From: Crossiella sp. SN42
GTDB lineage: Bacteria; Actinomycetota; Actinomycetes; Mycobacteriales; Pseudonocardiaceae
Direction of reading: 5' to 3'
Assembly: GCF_023897065.1 (NCBI RefSeq)
Contig: NZ_JAMHIV010000007.1
Location: forward strand, 62,001-126,000
DNA length: 64,000 nt
The notes under the pieces are model-generated. The model was not told the origin of the DNA. It searched no databases and saw nothing but the letters and a program-made list of their open reading frames with translations. How positions within the stretch are numbered: position 1 is the stretch's first letter; each line of letters begins with the position of its first letter. The position numbers and the translations under genes were made by a program. Positions 44,671-56,845 of the stretch are shown here, one piece after another.

Positions 44671-45944
44671 GCCCCGGCTCCCGGCAGCAGCGTGCACAGG
44701 GCGCGGATGGCGTTGCGGCGGAAGGAGACGAACTCGTGCCCGCCGGGGGCCTCGAAGTAGTCGACCTGGTTTCCCTTGGCGCGCAACACGGTCCGGAAGT
44801 GCCGGTTGGCCGCGCGCGGGTCGACGCCGGGGATCCACGGCACGTTCCCGGCTTCGAGGACCCCGCAGTCCAGCCAGAACCGGACCGGGACGCGCGGTGA
44901 CCCGGCGTACTGGCGGGTGAGCCACTCGGGTTCGCCGTCCTTGCCGCCGAGCATTTTCGCGACCGGGTGGTCGGCGTAGCCCCACCAGAAGGAGCCGGAG
45001 CTGGCGAGCACGTTGCCGTAGACCTCGGGCCGGTGCAGCGCGGTGAACGCGGCGGCCAGCCCGGTGAGGCTGTTGCCGGCCAGCACGGTGCGCGCGGGGT
45101 CGGTGGTGACGTCGAACTCGGCCAGCAGCGGCGGCAGCTCCTCGGCCAGCATGGTGGTCAGCGCCGGGTTGCAGGTGCTCTCCCCGATCCGCGCGCCCGG
45201 CCGGTCGGCCACCTCGGGGGTGTGCACGAAGGCGACCACCACCGGCGCGAGGCTGCCGTCGGCGATCCGGTTGTCCAGCGCGGTCGGCAGGTCGGCCACG
45301 CGGGTCCAGCACTCGCCGTCCAGCATGACCACCAGCGGGAACGGGCCCTGCCCGCTCGGCGGCCGGTAGACGGTGACCTGGCGTTCGTTGCCCAGCGCCG
45401 CCGAGGTCAGCCGCCGCTCGACCAGGGTCCCGGCCGGTGCGCCGGCGGGGGTGAACCAGGGCGCGGGCTCGGTCTCCGGCAGTTCCAGGATCGAGTCCCA
45501 CTGGTGTTCGGGCAGGTCGAGGCGGCCGGCGATGATGCCGGTCTGCGGGTAGATCCGCCGGGGGTTGAACGGGTCGGCTCGCCAGCAGTCGACCTGGCGG
45601 CGCAGCGCCTCGAAGGCGTCGGCGATCAGGTCGCCGGCGGCGGGTTCGTCCACGATGTACTGGTAGCTGCTGGTGACATCGGCGCGCACCACGGTGGAGC
45701 GGTGCCAGATGTCGGTGCCCGGCAGGCGTTCCAGGGCGTGCGAGGGCGCGAGGTGGTCGGCGAAGAGCTGGCCCGCCCTGATCGAGACCCGCTCGGCTTC
45801 CCCCAGCCAGACGAAGGTGACCAGCACCGAGCCCGGGTTGTCAGGAGCGGGTTCGACCAGCGGGCCGCCCGCGGTCTTGAGGTGTTCGGCGAGCGCGGCC
45901 GGGTCGCCGGCGAGCGCGGCGAGGGCGGGGCTGGTGATCGTCAT
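44667..45944 (-). CDS. Enterochelin-esterase (Fes)-like protein
   Basis: 425 residues. An N-terminal Ig-like segment (about 40-130) is followed by the esterase-D-type hydrolase of the Fes family: YRPPSGQGPFPLVVMLDGE, the nucleophile elbow GNSLTGLAA, a distal acid and the base in EAPGGHEFVSFR. No signal peptide, so cytosolic, as for siderophore esterases. No siderophore genes are nearby, so release of iron from an acquired siderophore or another ester-cleaving role is possible. Confidence 0.87.
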   Translation of the reverse strand: MTITSPALAALAGDPAALAEHLKTAGGPLVEPAPDNPGSVLVTFVWLGEAERVSIRAGQLFADHLAPSHALERLPGTDIWHRSTVVRADVTSSYQYIVDEPAAGDLIADAFEALRRQVDCWRADPFNPRRIYPQTGIIAGRLDLPEHQWDSILELPETEPAPWFTPAGAPAGTLVERRLTSAALGNERQVTVYRPPSGQGPFPLVVMLDGECWTRVADLPTALDNRIADGSLAPVVVAFVHTPEVADRPGARIGESTCNPALTTMLAEELPPLLAEFDVTTDPARTVLAGNSLTGLAAAFTALHRPEVYGNVLASSGSFWWGYADHPVAKMLGGKDGEPEWLTRQYAGSPRVPVRFWLDCGVLEAGNVPWIPGVDPRAANRHFRTVLRAKGNQVDYFEAPGGHEFVSFRRNAIRALCTLLPGAGA

Positions 45945-45986
45945 GGCGACCTACCTTTGACCACCGCGCCCCGCCGCGCAACCGGG

Positions 45987-48407
<2,421 letters not shown>

Positions 48408-48478
48408 CGTCTCTCCATCTGCTGACGCGCCGGCCGGGCTGGGCCGTCCTGCTTGCTCGGGGTGGTGCGGGGTGGGGC

Positions 48479-48889
48479 TCAGCCGACCTGCTGGACGCGG
48501 ATCATGTTGCCCGCGGGGTCCCGGATGGCGAAGTCGCGCACGCCGTAGGGCTGGTCGGTGGGCTCCTGCACCACCTCGGTGTCCCCGGCCTGCAGCTTCT
48601 CGAAGGCGGCGTCCACGTCGGCGCTGGCCAGCACCAGGCTGGCGAAGGTGCCCTTGGCCATCATCTCGGTGATGGTCTGACGCTCGGCCTCGGTGACGCC
48701 GGGGTCGGCGCCGGGCGGGTAGAGCACGATGGAGGTGCCGGGCTGGTCGACCGGGCCGACGGTGAGCCAGCGCAGCCCGTTGTAGCCGACGTCGTTGCGG
48801 ACCTCGAAGCCGAGGGCGTCCCGGTAGAAGGCCAGGCTGGCCTCGGGGTCGGTGTGCGGCAGGAAGCTCGCGTGGATGGTGAAGGTCAT
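48479..48889 (-). CDS. VOC family protein
   Basis: 136 residues from ATG 48889; GTG 48898 is the alternative. FLPHTDPEASLAFYRDALGF and DQPYGVRDFAIRDPAGNMIR are standard VOC strands. The gene follows an AraC-type regulator with a gap of only a few bases and precedes the UvrA-like ATPase, suggesting a small resistance or detoxification operon. Confidence 0.87.
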   Translation of the reverse strand: MTFTIHASFLPHTDPEASLAFYRDALGFEVRNDVGYNGLRWLTVGPVDQPGTSIVLYPPGADPGVTEAERQTITEMMAKGTFASLVLASADVDAAFEKLQAGDTEVVQEPTDQPYGVRDFAIRDPAGNMIRVQQVG

Positions 48890-48899
48890 GGCGGTCACG

Positions 48900-49343
48900 C
48901 TAGTTGCGCTCGAACACCGGCGCTTCTCGATTCCTGATCGGTCTGGTCACCTGGTTGACCACGCAGGACGGCAGTCCGGCGGGTCCGGCGGCCTGCTGCC
49001 GGTAGACGCTGGGCGGCACGCCGACCAGCTCGGTGAAGCGGGTGCTGAAGGTGCCGAGGGACTGGCAGCCGACGGTGAAGCAGACCTCGGTGACACTGAG
49101 GTCGCCGCGGCGCAGCAGCGCCATCGCGCGCTCGATCCGCCGGGTCATCAGGTAGGAGTAGGGCGACTCGCCGTAGGCCCGGCGGAACTCCCGGCTGAGG
49201 TGCCCGGCGGACATGTTCACCCCGCGGGCGAGGGCCTCCACGTTGAGCGGCTGGGCGTGCTCGCGGTCGATCCGGTCGCGCACGCGGCGCAGCAGCGCGA
49301 GGTCGCGCAGGTGTTGCGCCGTGGCGTCGGGCTTGCTGCTCAC
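48900..49343 (-). CDS. AraC-type regulator, DNA-binding domain only
   Basis: 147 residues, nearly all helix-turn-helix pair: LNVEALARGVNMSAGHLSRE (first HTH) and VTEVCFTVGCQSLGTFSTRF (second), with RAYGESPYSYLMTRRIERA between. There is no N-terminal ligand domain, as in small actinobacterial AraC proteins. Expressed together with the VOC gene; the UvrA-like gene downstream may be a target. Confidence 0.88.
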   Translation of the reverse strand: MSSKPDATAQHLRDLALLRRVRDRIDREHAQPLNVEALARGVNMSAGHLSREFRRAYGESPYSYLMTRRIERAMALLRRGDLSVTEVCFTVGCQSLGTFSTRFTELVGVPPSVYRQQAAGPAGLPSCVVNQVTRPIRNREAPVFERN

Positions 49344-49453
49344 AGGCCAGATCGTGCCACGTCAGGGCGGTGCTGTCCGCTCCAGCGCGGCATCTCGGGC
49401 CGGCCGGGATTCCGCCGGTGGCGTAACCGGTCCCGGCCGCGCGGCCGGAGCCC

Positions 49454-49459
49454 TACGGT
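49454..49459 (+). promoter_or_regulatory. -10 hexamer TACGGT, leaderless hydrolase
   Basis: TACGGT with a six-base spacer to ATG 49466. Confidence 0.5.
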
Positions 49460-49465
49460 GGCCGC

Positions 49466-50254
49466 ATGCAGTCACCGATCACCGGCACCGCCGCCGGCGT
49501 GCCGTTCACCGCCCTGCCGCCGGCCGGGGAGGGTCCCGCTCCGCTGATCGTCACCTGGCACATGCTGGACGCGCCGCGCTCCGACGCCGCCTTCGCCGCC
49601 GCGCTGCCCATGCACGGCCTGCCCGCGTGGCGGGTGCACCTGGGCATGCCGATGTGCGGGGCGCGCATGGTCGACGGCTCCATGGACGCGGGCCTGGCGC
49701 TGGTGCAGGAGGACCCGCTGATGTCCTTCCTGTACCCGTTCGTGCGACAGGCTTTCGAGGAGTTCCCGGCCGCGCTGGCCGCGCTCCGCGAGCAGCTGCC
49801 GGTGGCCGAGGGCCCGATCGGCGTGCTCGGCGGCTCACTGGGCGGGGCGGTCGCGCTGCGGGTGCTCGCCGACAGCGACGTCCCGGTCTTCGCCGCCGCC
49901 CTGCTCAACGCCGCCATCCACCTGCGCTCGGTGGTGGACCTGTTCCCGGGCGACTACCCCTACGACGCGGAGTCCAGCGCGGCCGTGGACAGCCTGGACT
50001 TCCTCGCCAAGGCCGGGCAGCTGGCCGGTCGCGCGCCGCTGCTGGTGGTCAGTGGCGAGCTGGACCACCCCGCGCTGCGCGCCGACGCGATCCGCCTGGC
50101 CGAGGAGCTGGGCGAGCAGGCCGAGCTGGCCTCGATCCCCGGGCTGGCGCACCCGCTGGCCGAGGAGCCCGGCATCGAGCCCGCCCCGCAGCTGCCGCTG
50201 ACCCGCGAGGTGGACCGGGTGCTGACCGAGTGGTTCGGCCGCCACCTCAGCTGA
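49466..50254 (+). CDS. Alpha/beta-fold hydrolase
   Basis: 262 residues. The nucleophile elbow GVLGGSLGGAVALR (Ser near 121), the acid in GELDHPALRADA and the base in SIPGLAHPLAEEPG are visible. The N-terminal part (PLIVTWHMLDAPRSD) replaces the usual HG oxyanion loop with WHM. No signal peptide. Divergent from the AraC/VOC operon and overlapping the SARP stop at its own 3' end. Confidence 0.82.
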   Translation: MQSPITGTAAGVPFTALPPAGEGPAPLIVTWHMLDAPRSDAAFAAALPMHGLPAWRVHLGMPMCGARMVDGSMDAGLALVQEDPLMSFLYPFVRQAFEEFPAALAALREQLPVAEGPIGVLGGSLGGAVALRVLADSDVPVFAAALLNAAIHLRSVVDLFPGDYPYDAESSAAVDSLDFLAKAGQLAGRAPLLVVSGELDHPALRADAIRLAEELGEQAELASIPGLAHPLAEEPGIEPAPQLPLTREVDRVLTEWFGRHLS

Positions 50255-53159
50255 GCCCGGCCAGGAACGCCAGCCCGGCCCGCTCGTCGCGCGGGTTGCC
50301 GATCCGCCGGAACTCCGCCACCGCCCGCTCCCCCAGCTCGATCGCGCGAGCGGTCTGGCCGAGGGCGGCCCGCACCTCGGCGTGCTCCAGCACCGCGCGG
50401 GCGGCCAGCATCCGGGAGTCCATCAGGTGCAGGCTCTGCTGCACGGACTCCATCACCGGCAGCGCCTCCTCGGCCCGGCCCAGCGCGCGCAGCGCCTGGG
50501 ACAGCCGCAGCCTGATCTCATCGGCCACGCCGCCGACCGCCCCGCCCTGTTCCAGCAGGGCTTCCTGGTGGCAACTCAGGGCTTCGGTGAGCCTGCCGGC
50601 CTTGCGGTGCAGCACGCCGAGGACGTTGAGGGCGAAGGCCCGCATCCGGTAGTCGTGCGCGCCCACCAGCCGCCTGCGCACCTCGTGGGCCACGGCGTGC
50701 GCCTCGGCGTCGTGCCCGGCCTCGGCCAGCACGTCGGCCAGGAAGACCTGCATGGCGGTGGCGCTGTGCCAGGCGTCGCCGCCTGCGGAGACCGCCAGGG
50801 CTTCGCGGAGGTGCGCGATGGCGGGTTCGAGCCTGCCCTGTTCCCAGTGCGCCGAGGCCAGCCCGGCCAGGAAGGCGGCCCGGTCGCCGGGTTCGGAGTC
50901 CAGGGTCAGGCCCAGCTCGGAGACCCGGACCAGCTCCGCCAGCTCGCTGGTGGCCCACCGGCCGACCACCAGCACGTAGACCGCGGCGACCTGCCCCTTG
51001 TTGTCCCCCAGCTCGGTGCACTCGGCCAGCAGCGCCTCGAGCTGGCCGAAGACCTCGGGCCAGTTGCCGCGGTAGCCCTCCAGCAGCAGCAGGTTGGCCC
51101 TGGCCACCCGCTCGGTCGAGCCGGTGCCGAGCTCGCGGGCGCGGGTGAGCGGCTCGGTGGCCGAGTTGTGCTGGCCGAGGGTGACCAGCACCTCGCCGAG
51201 CACGAGCGCGAGCTTGGCCTCGGCTTCCTGGTCGCCGTCCTTGGCCGCGGCGTGGCAACCGGCCTCGCAGACGGTGGCGATGGCGGCGGAGAGCCCGTGC
51301 CGCAACAGGTCCGGCAGCATCGCGGTGACCAGCCGGTGGCAGGGGCCGTGCGGCCCCTGTACGGCGGCCTGTTCGACGGTGGCCAGCAGCACCGCGCGTT
51401 CGGCGGCCAGCCACTCCGGTGTGGCGGTGGCCGCGGTGGCGGCGTAGTGCTCGGTGAGCGCGGTCAGGGCGGCCGGTCCGTCGGTGTCCTCGGCGGCCAG
51501 TTCGGCGGCGTAGAGGCGCAGCAGGTCGTGGCAGCTGTGCCGGCCGTCCTCGCTGGTGAGCAGCCCGGCCGCGGTGAGCTCGGCGAGCAGTCCGGTGGCC
51601 TCGTCCCCGCAGAGGGCGGTGGCGGCGGGGGCGGTGATGTCCGGGCCGGGGATCAGGCCGCAGAGCCGGAACAGGCGTCGCGCGGCCGGGCTGAGGCGCT
51701 GGTAGGACTGGTCGAACACGGCGCGCACGGCGGCCTCGGGGTCGCCGGGGATGGACAGTTCGGAGAGCCGGTCGCTGACCCGGAGCCGGGCCACGTGCGC
51801 GGGCAGGTCGGCCCCGTCCAGGGCGTTGGCTGCGGCGATGCGCAGCGCCAGGGGCAGGCGGCCGCACAGGTCGAGCAGCTCGGCGGCGGCTTCCGGGCAG
51901 GCGGCGACCTGCTCGCCGAGCAGGCTGGTGAGCAGGTCGAGGGCGGCCGGGGTGTCGAGCACGCCGACCGGGCAGGTGTGCGCGCCGGGCAGGCGCAGCT
52001 CGGCGCGGCTGGTGGCCAGCACGGCGCAGTCACCGAGGTCGGGCAGCAGGGCGGCTTCGGTGAGGTTGTCCAGCAGCACCAGCAGCCGTCGGCCCGCGGT
52101 GACCTGGCGCAGCAGCGCGGTCAGCTCCGTGGTCCCGCTGGGCAGTTCGGCCGGGGGCAGGCCGAGCGCGCGCAGCAGCCTGGCCAGCAGTTCGGCCGGG
52201 TCGGTGAGCGCGCCGGTGGTGTAGCCGCGCAGGTTGACGTGCAGCTGTCCGTCCGGGAACCGGCCGCGCAGCCGGTGCGCCAGGTGCACGGCCAGCGCGG
52301 TCTTGCCGATGCCGGGCGGCCCGGACAGCAGCACCCGCGCGCCGGGCCGCAGCAGGCGGTCCAGCTCGGCGAGCAGGTCGGCGCGGCCGACGAAGGCGGC
52401 GATGTCGCCGGGCAGCTGGTTCACCGGCCGCCACGGCGCGGCCGGTGCGCTGTCACCGGTGAGGATGGCCTGGTAGGCCGCCCGCAGCGCGGGTCCCGGC
52501 TCGGCGCCGAGCTCTTCGGCCAGCACCGCGCGGGCGCGCTGGTAGACGGTGAGCGCCTCGCCCTGGCGGTCGCCGTGGCGCAGCGCGAGCATGAGCAGCC
52601 GCCAGAAGTCCTCGTGCAGCGGGTGCCGGGCGGTGAGCACCTGGAGCTCGGCGACCAGTTCGGCGTGCGCGCCCGCGGCCAGGTCCAGCTCGATCCGCCG
52701 TTGCAGGGCCGCCAGGCGTTCCCGTTCCAGCCGGGGCACCTCGTGCTCGTGCAGCTGCCCGGCCGGCACGCCTTGCAGCGCGGGCCCGCGCCAGAGCGCC
52801 AGTGCCTGGTGCAGCCGCTGCCGCTGCCCCGCTCCCTCGGCCACCAGCGCGCGGAAGCGGTGCACGTCCACGGTCTCCGGTGGCACGGCCGCGCGGTAGC
52901 CGGTGGGTTCGGTGCGCAGCAGGCCGTCGCCGAGCTGCCGCCGCAGCCGGGAGACGTAGGTCTGCACGGTCGCCTTGGCCTGCTCGCCCGCGCCGTCCGG
53001 CCACAGCTCGCGGACCAGGTCGGCCACCGGGACGGTGCGGCCGGCCCGCAGCAGCAGGCTGGCCAGCACGATCCGGTGCTTGGCCGCGCCGATCTCGACC
53101 TCCCGCCCGCCGATGACCACCTGGAGCGGGCCGAGCAGGCGGAAGTCGAGATCGGGCAC
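50247..53159 (-). CDS. SARP-type (AfsR-like) transcriptional regulator
   Basis: 970 residues from GTG 53159. OmpR-like winged helix (about 5-95: FRLLGPLQVVIGGREVEI, AKATVQTYVSRLRRQLGDGL), BTAD (about 100-245: HRFRALVAEGA, HEDFWRLLMLALRHGDRQGE), NB-ARC with Walker A LLSGPPGIGKTAL near 270-282 and Walker B RRLLVLLDNL, then a long TPR region (about 600-970). Such proteins activate secondary-metabolite or stress genes. Its start is five bases after the mshC stop, so they may be cotranscribed; the frame continues upstream over mshC in another register. Targets unknown. Confidence 0.9.
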   Translation of the reverse strand: MPDLDFRLLGPLQVVIGGREVEIGAAKHRIVLASLLLRAGRTVPVADLVRELWPDGAGEQAKATVQTYVSRLRRQLGDGLLRTEPTGYRAAVPPETVDVHRFRALVAEGAGQRQRLHQALALWRGPALQGVPAGQLHEHEVPRLERERLAALQRRIELDLAAGAHAELVAELQVLTARHPLHEDFWRLLMLALRHGDRQGEALTVYQRARAVLAEELGAEPGPALRAAYQAILTGDSAPAAPWRPVNQLPGDIAAFVGRADLLAELDRLLRPGARVLLSGPPGIGKTALAVHLAHRLRGRFPDGQLHVNLRGYTTGALTDPAELLARLLRALGLPPAELPSGTTELTALLRQVTAGRRLLVLLDNLTEAALLPDLGDCAVLATSRAELRLPGAHTCPVGVLDTPAALDLLTSLLGEQVAACPEAAAELLDLCGRLPLALRIAAANALDGADLPAHVARLRVSDRLSELSIPGDPEAAVRAVFDQSYQRLSPAARRLFRLCGLIPGPDITAPAATALCGDEATGLLAELTAAGLLTSEDGRHSCHDLLRLYAAELAAEDTDGPAALTALTEHYAATAATATPEWLAAERAVLLATVEQAAVQGPHGPCHRLVTAMLPDLLRHGLSAAIATVCEAGCHAAAKDGDQEAEAKLALVLGEVLVTLGQHNSATEPLTRARELGTGSTERVARANLLLLEGYRGNWPEVFGQLEALLAECTELGDNKGQVAAVYVLVVGRWATSELAELVRVSELGLTLDSEPGDRAAFLAGLASAHWEQGRLEPAIAHLREALAVSAGGDAWHSATAMQVFLADVLAEAGHDAEAHAVAHEVRRRLVGAHDYRMRAFALNVLGVLHRKAGRLTEALSCHQEALLEQGGAVGGVADEIRLRLSQALRALGRAEEALPVMESVQQSLHLMDSRMLAARAVLEHAEVRAALGQTARAIELGERAVAEFRRIGNPRDERAGLAFLAGLS

Positions 53160-53164
53160 AGCGG

Positions 53165-54406
53165 CTAGAGTGCCACGCCCAGCAGCGCGTCCACCGCCGC
53201 CCGCACCAGCGCGGGGGCGGCCGGGTCGCCCCCGGCGCGCCGTTCCAGGGCCTCGGCCGCCCAGGCGTCCACCGCGGCGAGCGCGCGCGGGGTGTCCAGG
53301 TCGTCGGCGAGGTGGTCGCGCAGCCGGTCCACCAGCGCCTGCCCGTCCGGCCCGGCGTCCAGGGCGACCGCGGCCCGCCAGGTGTCCAGCCGCCGCTGCG
53401 CGGCCTGGAGCAGGTCGTCGCTCCACGGCCGGTCCGCCCGGTAGTGGTCGGCGAGCAGGCCGAGGCGCACGGCCATGGAGTCGACCTTGTCCGCGCGCAG
53501 CCGGGAGACGAAGACCAGGTTGCCGCGGGACTTGGACATCTTCTCCCCGTCCAGCCCGATCATCCCGGCGTGGCTGTAGTGCCGGGCGAAGGGCTGGAAC
53601 CCGGTCAGCGCCTCGGCGTGCGCCGCGCTGTACTCGTGGTGCGGGAACACCAGGTCCGACCCGCCGCCCTGCACGTCGGGGCCCGCGCCGAGCCGGTTGA
53701 GCGCGATCACCGAACACTCGATGTGCCAGCCGGGCCGCCCGCGCCCGAACTCGGAGTCCCAGGCCGGCTCGCCCGGCCGCTCCAGCCGCCACAGCAGCGC
53801 GTCCAGCGGATGCCGCTTGCCGGGCCGCTCCGGGTCGCCGCCGCGTTCGGCGAAGTAGCCGAGCATGGTCGCCTCGTCGTAGTTGGACTCGTAGCCGAAG
53901 CGGCCGGTGGCGTTGTGGTCGAAGTAGACGTCCGGGAACTCCGCGTCCTCGACCCGGTAGGCCGCGCCGGAGGCCAGCAGCTTGGCGATGGCCTCGGTGA
54001 TCTCCGGGATGGCCTCCACCGCGCCCACGTAGTCCCGCGGCGGCAGCACCCGCAGCGCCTCCATGTCCTCCCGGAACAGCGCGGTCTCCCGCATCCCGAG
54101 CACCACCCAGTCGTCCTGGTCGCGGGCGGCGCGCTCCAGCAGCGGGTCGTCGATGTCGGTGACGTTCTGCACGTAGTGCACGGTGTGCCCGTTGTCCAGC
54201 CACAGCCGGTGCACCAGGTCGAAGGCCAGGTAGGTGGCGGCGTGCCCGAGGTGGGTGGCGTCGTAGGGGGTGATGCCGCAGACGTAGAGCCGGGCCGTGT
54301 CGCCCGGGGTCGTCGGCCGGACCTCCGCGGCGGCGGTGTCGTAGAGCCGCAGGGGGCGGGGGGTGCCGGGGAGCCGGGGTACCGGAGTTGACGACCAGGT
54401 CTGCAT
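53165..54406 (-). CDS. mshC: Cysteine--1-D-myo-inosityl 2-amino-2-deoxy-alpha-D-glucopyranoside ligase
   Basis: 413 residues, the usual MshC length. It joins Cys to GlcN-Ins with ATP, the penultimate step of mycothiol synthesis. [19 protein letters not shown] (41-59) contains the zinc ligand Cys43 and the HIGH-like HLGH at 52-55; KMSKS sits near 287 after [20 protein letters not shown] supplies further zinc ligands. Unlike cysteinyl-tRNA synthetase it lacks the C-terminal anticodon domain. A GAGG site precedes ATG 54406. Located between an MFS gene and a SARP gene on the same strand. Confidence 0.93.
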   Translation of the reverse strand: MQTWSSTPVPRLPGTPRPLRLYDTAAAEVRPTTPGDTARLYVCGITPYDATHLGHAATYLAFDLVHRLWLDNGHTVHYVQNVTDIDDPLLERAARDQDDWVVLGMRETALFREDMEALRVLPPRDYVGAVEAIPEITEAIAKLLASGAAYRVEDAEFPDVYFDHNATGRFGYESNYDEATMLGYFAERGGDPERPGKRHPLDALLWRLERPGEPAWDSEFGRGRPGWHIECSVIALNRLGAGPDVQGGGSDLVFPHHEYSAAHAEALTGFQPFARHYSHAGMIGLDGEKMSKSRGNLVFVSRLRADKVDSMAVRLGLLADHYRADRPWSDDLLQAAQRRLDTWRAAVALDAGPDGQALVDRLRDHLADDLDTPRALAAVDAWAAEALERRAGGDPAAPALVRAAVDALLGVAL

Positions 54407-54491
54407 TCCTCAGACGATAATCAACAGCTCCGCATGAGTCACAGCCCACAGCGTCTTCTCGTGATCCTCCCAACATGAGGGAATGACCTGG

Positions 54492-55670
54492 TCAGCGGTG
54501 TACGGCAACCGCGGGCAGGGTGCGGCCCAGCACCGGCAGCGCCGCGGTGGCCGCGGTCAGCACAGCGGCGAGAACCAGCCACGGCAGGACCGGGTGCACA
54601 GCGGTCAGCGAGATCACCGCGGGCGCGACCACGTTCGACACCCCGAAGGAGTACTGGAAGCTGGCCACGTACCGGCCGCGCGCCCCGGGCGGGGCGCTGG
54701 CCTCGGCCAGGGCGGTGGAGGTGGGGGCGTGCACCAGGTTGGCCACGCAGTGCACCAGGGTGATCACGAGCAGGTAGGCCAGGTTCCACGGGGCGGGCAC
54801 CCAGAGCGCGGCCGCGGTGGCCAGTGCCCAGGTGATCCACAGCAGGCCCGCGCCGGCCAGCGCCGTGGTGCGCGGGACGTTGCGCAGCCGGTCCACCGTG
54901 GCGACCTGGAAGCACAGCCGGAACACGGTGCTGGTGACGATGACCGCGCCGATCATCCAGGCCGGCGCGCCCAGCACCAGGCGCAGGTAGACCGGGACGC
55001 CGAGCACGAACAGGTCCACCGCCAGCGCGAAGGCGAAGTTGACCAGGATCAGGCCCAGGTACGGGCGGTCGCCCAGCAGTTGCCGGAAGGCGCCGTCGCC
55101 GCGTTCGCTCGGGGTGTGCGGGGCGGGGCGCACGAAGCGGAGCAGGATGGCCGCGCACACCAGGAAGCTGACCGCGTTGCCCGCCGCGACCAGCCGGTAC
55201 GGCCAGTCCCCCTCGGCGCCGGTGAGCAGCCCGGCCACCCCGGCGCCGAGGCCGAAGCACACCGACATGGTCACCCCGGCCAGTGCGAACGGCCGATCTT
55301 TGCTGGTCTCGGCGGACAGGTCGGCGATGAGCACGAACACCGAGCAGTAGAACCCGCGCTGCCCCATGGCCAGCAGCGCCGCGGCCAGGAACGCCTCCGG
55401 CACGCTGGTGGCCACCAGGTACATCCCGGCCCCGGCCGCCTGCACCAGTTGGGCGGTGACCAGCACCGTGCGCGGCCCCCACCGGTCCACCAGGTGCCCG
55501 GCCAGTGGCGGCACCAGCAGGCCGACCGCGGTGGCCGCCGCGCCGACCAGCCCGGCCGTCGGCAGGTCCAGGCCGATGACGAAGGTCAGGTACAGCACGG
55601 TGACCGGCAGGAACACCCCGGTGCCGAAGGAGTCCACCCCGAGCGCGACCAGCAGCGCGTTTCTCCCCAT
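54492..55670 (-). CDS. MFS transporter
   Basis: 392 residues, about 11-12 helices. GHLVDRWGPRTVLV after helix 2 is motif A; the N-terminal VALGVDSFGTGVFLPVTVLY fits a drug-efflux-like MFS. 85 bp separate its stop from mshC. A possible GG-rich site is not clear before ATG 55670. Substrate unknown. Confidence 0.87.
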   Translation of the reverse strand: MGRNALLVALGVDSFGTGVFLPVTVLYLTFVIGLDLPTAGLVGAAATAVGLLVPPLAGHLVDRWGPRTVLVTAQLVQAAGAGMYLVATSVPEAFLAAALLAMGQRGFYCSVFVLIADLSAETSKDRPFALAGVTMSVCFGLGAGVAGLLTGAEGDWPYRLVAAGNAVSFLVCAAILLRFVRPAPHTPSERGDGAFRQLLGDRPYLGLILVNFAFALAVDLFVLGVPVYLRLVLGAPAWMIGAVIVTSTVFRLCFQVATVDRLRNVPRTTALAGAGLLWITWALATAAALWVPAPWNLAYLLVITLVHCVANLVHAPTSTALAEASAPPGARGRYVASFQYSFGVSNVVAPAVISLTAVHPVLPWLVLAAVLTAATAALPVLGRTLPAVAVHR

Positions 55671-55692
55671 GCGGGCAAGACAACCAGAGTGC

Positions 55693-56580
55693 TCAGGGGG
55701 TGCTGGGCGTCGGCCCGGCGGGATGGCCGTACAGGCCCGGCCCGTCCACCCGCAGCGTGGCCAGGAACTCGGTGGACTCGGCGTAGGAGGTGGCGATCAG
55801 CTCGTTGGTGAACCGGAAGTCCAGCGGCGTCACCGGCCGGGCGGGAGCACCTGGCAGGTAGACGATCGGCGCGGTCTCCGCCCAGCGGGTGGCCTCCAGC
55901 ACCGCCTGGTTGCGGGTGGCCAGAGTGGCCCAGAACAGCAGCGTCTCCGGCAGCGAGGCGGGCACCCCTGGCAGGTGGCCAGGGAAGGCGCAGTCGAGCA
56001 CGACCAGGGACTTCGCGCCCATGCTCAGCGCCTGCTGCACCGGCACGTTGGCCAGCACGCCGCCGTCGTAGAGCACCCGCCCGCCGATGCGCACCGGCGG
56101 GTAGATGCCGGGGATGGCCGCGCTGGCCAGGATCGCCGGGATCAGCTCGCCCTCGGTCAGCACCACCGGGGAGGCGGTGACCGCGTCCACCGCGACCGCG
56201 CCGAAGGGCAGCGCCAGGTCGCTGAACCGGCTCGCGCCGGCCAGGCCCTCGGCGAGCACCTCGGCCAGGCCGGTGTTGCGGAACAGGTGGTTGCGCCCGG
56301 CGCGCAGGGTGCGCAGCTGCCGGACCGGGCCGCCGGGGAAGACCCTGGAGCGGGTCATCAGCGCCCACATCCTGGTCAGCCTGCCCGCGGCGTGCTCGGG
56401 ATCGAGGGCCAGCAGCGAGCCGTTGACCGAGCCGACCGAGGTGCCGATCACCAGGTCGGGCCGGATGCCGTGTTCGGCCAGCGCGCGGAGCATGCCGACC
56501 TGGATGGCGCCCAGGCTGCCGCCGCCACCGAGAACGAAGCCGACCGGGGTCGGCAGACCGTGGTCCCGCACGCCGAGCAT
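55693..56580 (-). CDS. Patatin-like phospholipase
   Basis: 295 residues from ATG 56580. VGFVLGGGGSLGAIQVGML (oxyanion Gly-rich loop, 13-31), GTSVGS with the nucleophile Ser48, and the catalytic Asp in VLYDGGVLANVP near 170. The Ser-Asp dyad hydrolyses acyl esters of lipids. No signal peptide. Its start codon lies 266 bp from the ABC-F start; the shared region carries the ABC-F leader. Confidence 0.88.
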   Translation of the reverse strand: MLGVRDHGLPTPVGFVLGGGGSLGAIQVGMLRALAEHGIRPDLVIGTSVGSVNGSLLALDPEHAAGRLTRMWALMTRSRVFPGGPVRQLRTLRAGRNHLFRNTGLAEVLAEGLAGASRFSDLALPFGAVAVDAVTASPVVLTEGELIPAILASAAIPGIYPPVRIGGRVLYDGGVLANVPVQQALSMGAKSLVVLDCAFPGHLPGVPASLPETLLFWATLATRNQAVLEATRWAETAPIVYLPGAPARPVTPLDFRFTNELIATSYAESTEFLATLRVDGPGLYGHPAGPTPSTP

Positions 56581-56771
56581 CGTCTCATGTGGACGGAGCG
56601 AAAACGCGTTGCGGCGCGAGCGGCGGGCGCCTAACGTAGCCGTCGTCCCATTGCCGTCCAGGGGAGCACAGGTTGATCGGCTGAGGTTGCGAGTCACCGC
56701 GACGTTGAGGCATGCCCGCCTCCGCCCGTGCTCGGACCCGGCCGCGACTCCCCCGTTGGACGCGCCCCTTC

Positions 56772-56836
56772 CCTGAGTTCCGTGTCGTCGCCGTGCGCTC
56801 GCGTGTCGCCCTCTCTTCTCGCGACGACACCTCAGG
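56772..56836 (+). promoter_or_regulatory. RBS-sequestering leader hairpin of the ABC-F gene
   Basis: Outer stem CCTGAG (56772-56777) with CTCAGG (56831-56836), a four-base bulge, inner stem GTGTCGTCGC (56782-56791) with GCGACGACAC (56821-56830), loop 29 bases. The right arm ends inside the ribosome site AGGAGG (56834-56839) of the ABC-F gene. Expected to reduce translation until the stem is opened, as in resistance-gene attenuators. Confidence 0.6.
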
Positions 56837-56845
56837 AGGTGCGCC

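Noticed and set aside
44667-45944. Siderophore biosynthesis cluster around the Fes-like esterase
   Set aside because: No NRPS, NIS synthetase, isochorismate or iron-uptake genes occur in the window.
50247-54476. One 1409-codon minus frame spanning the SARP and mshC genes
   Set aside because: Over mshC this frame is not the MshC frame. It merely stays open; the SARP homology starts at GTG 53159 and MshC has its own start and stop.
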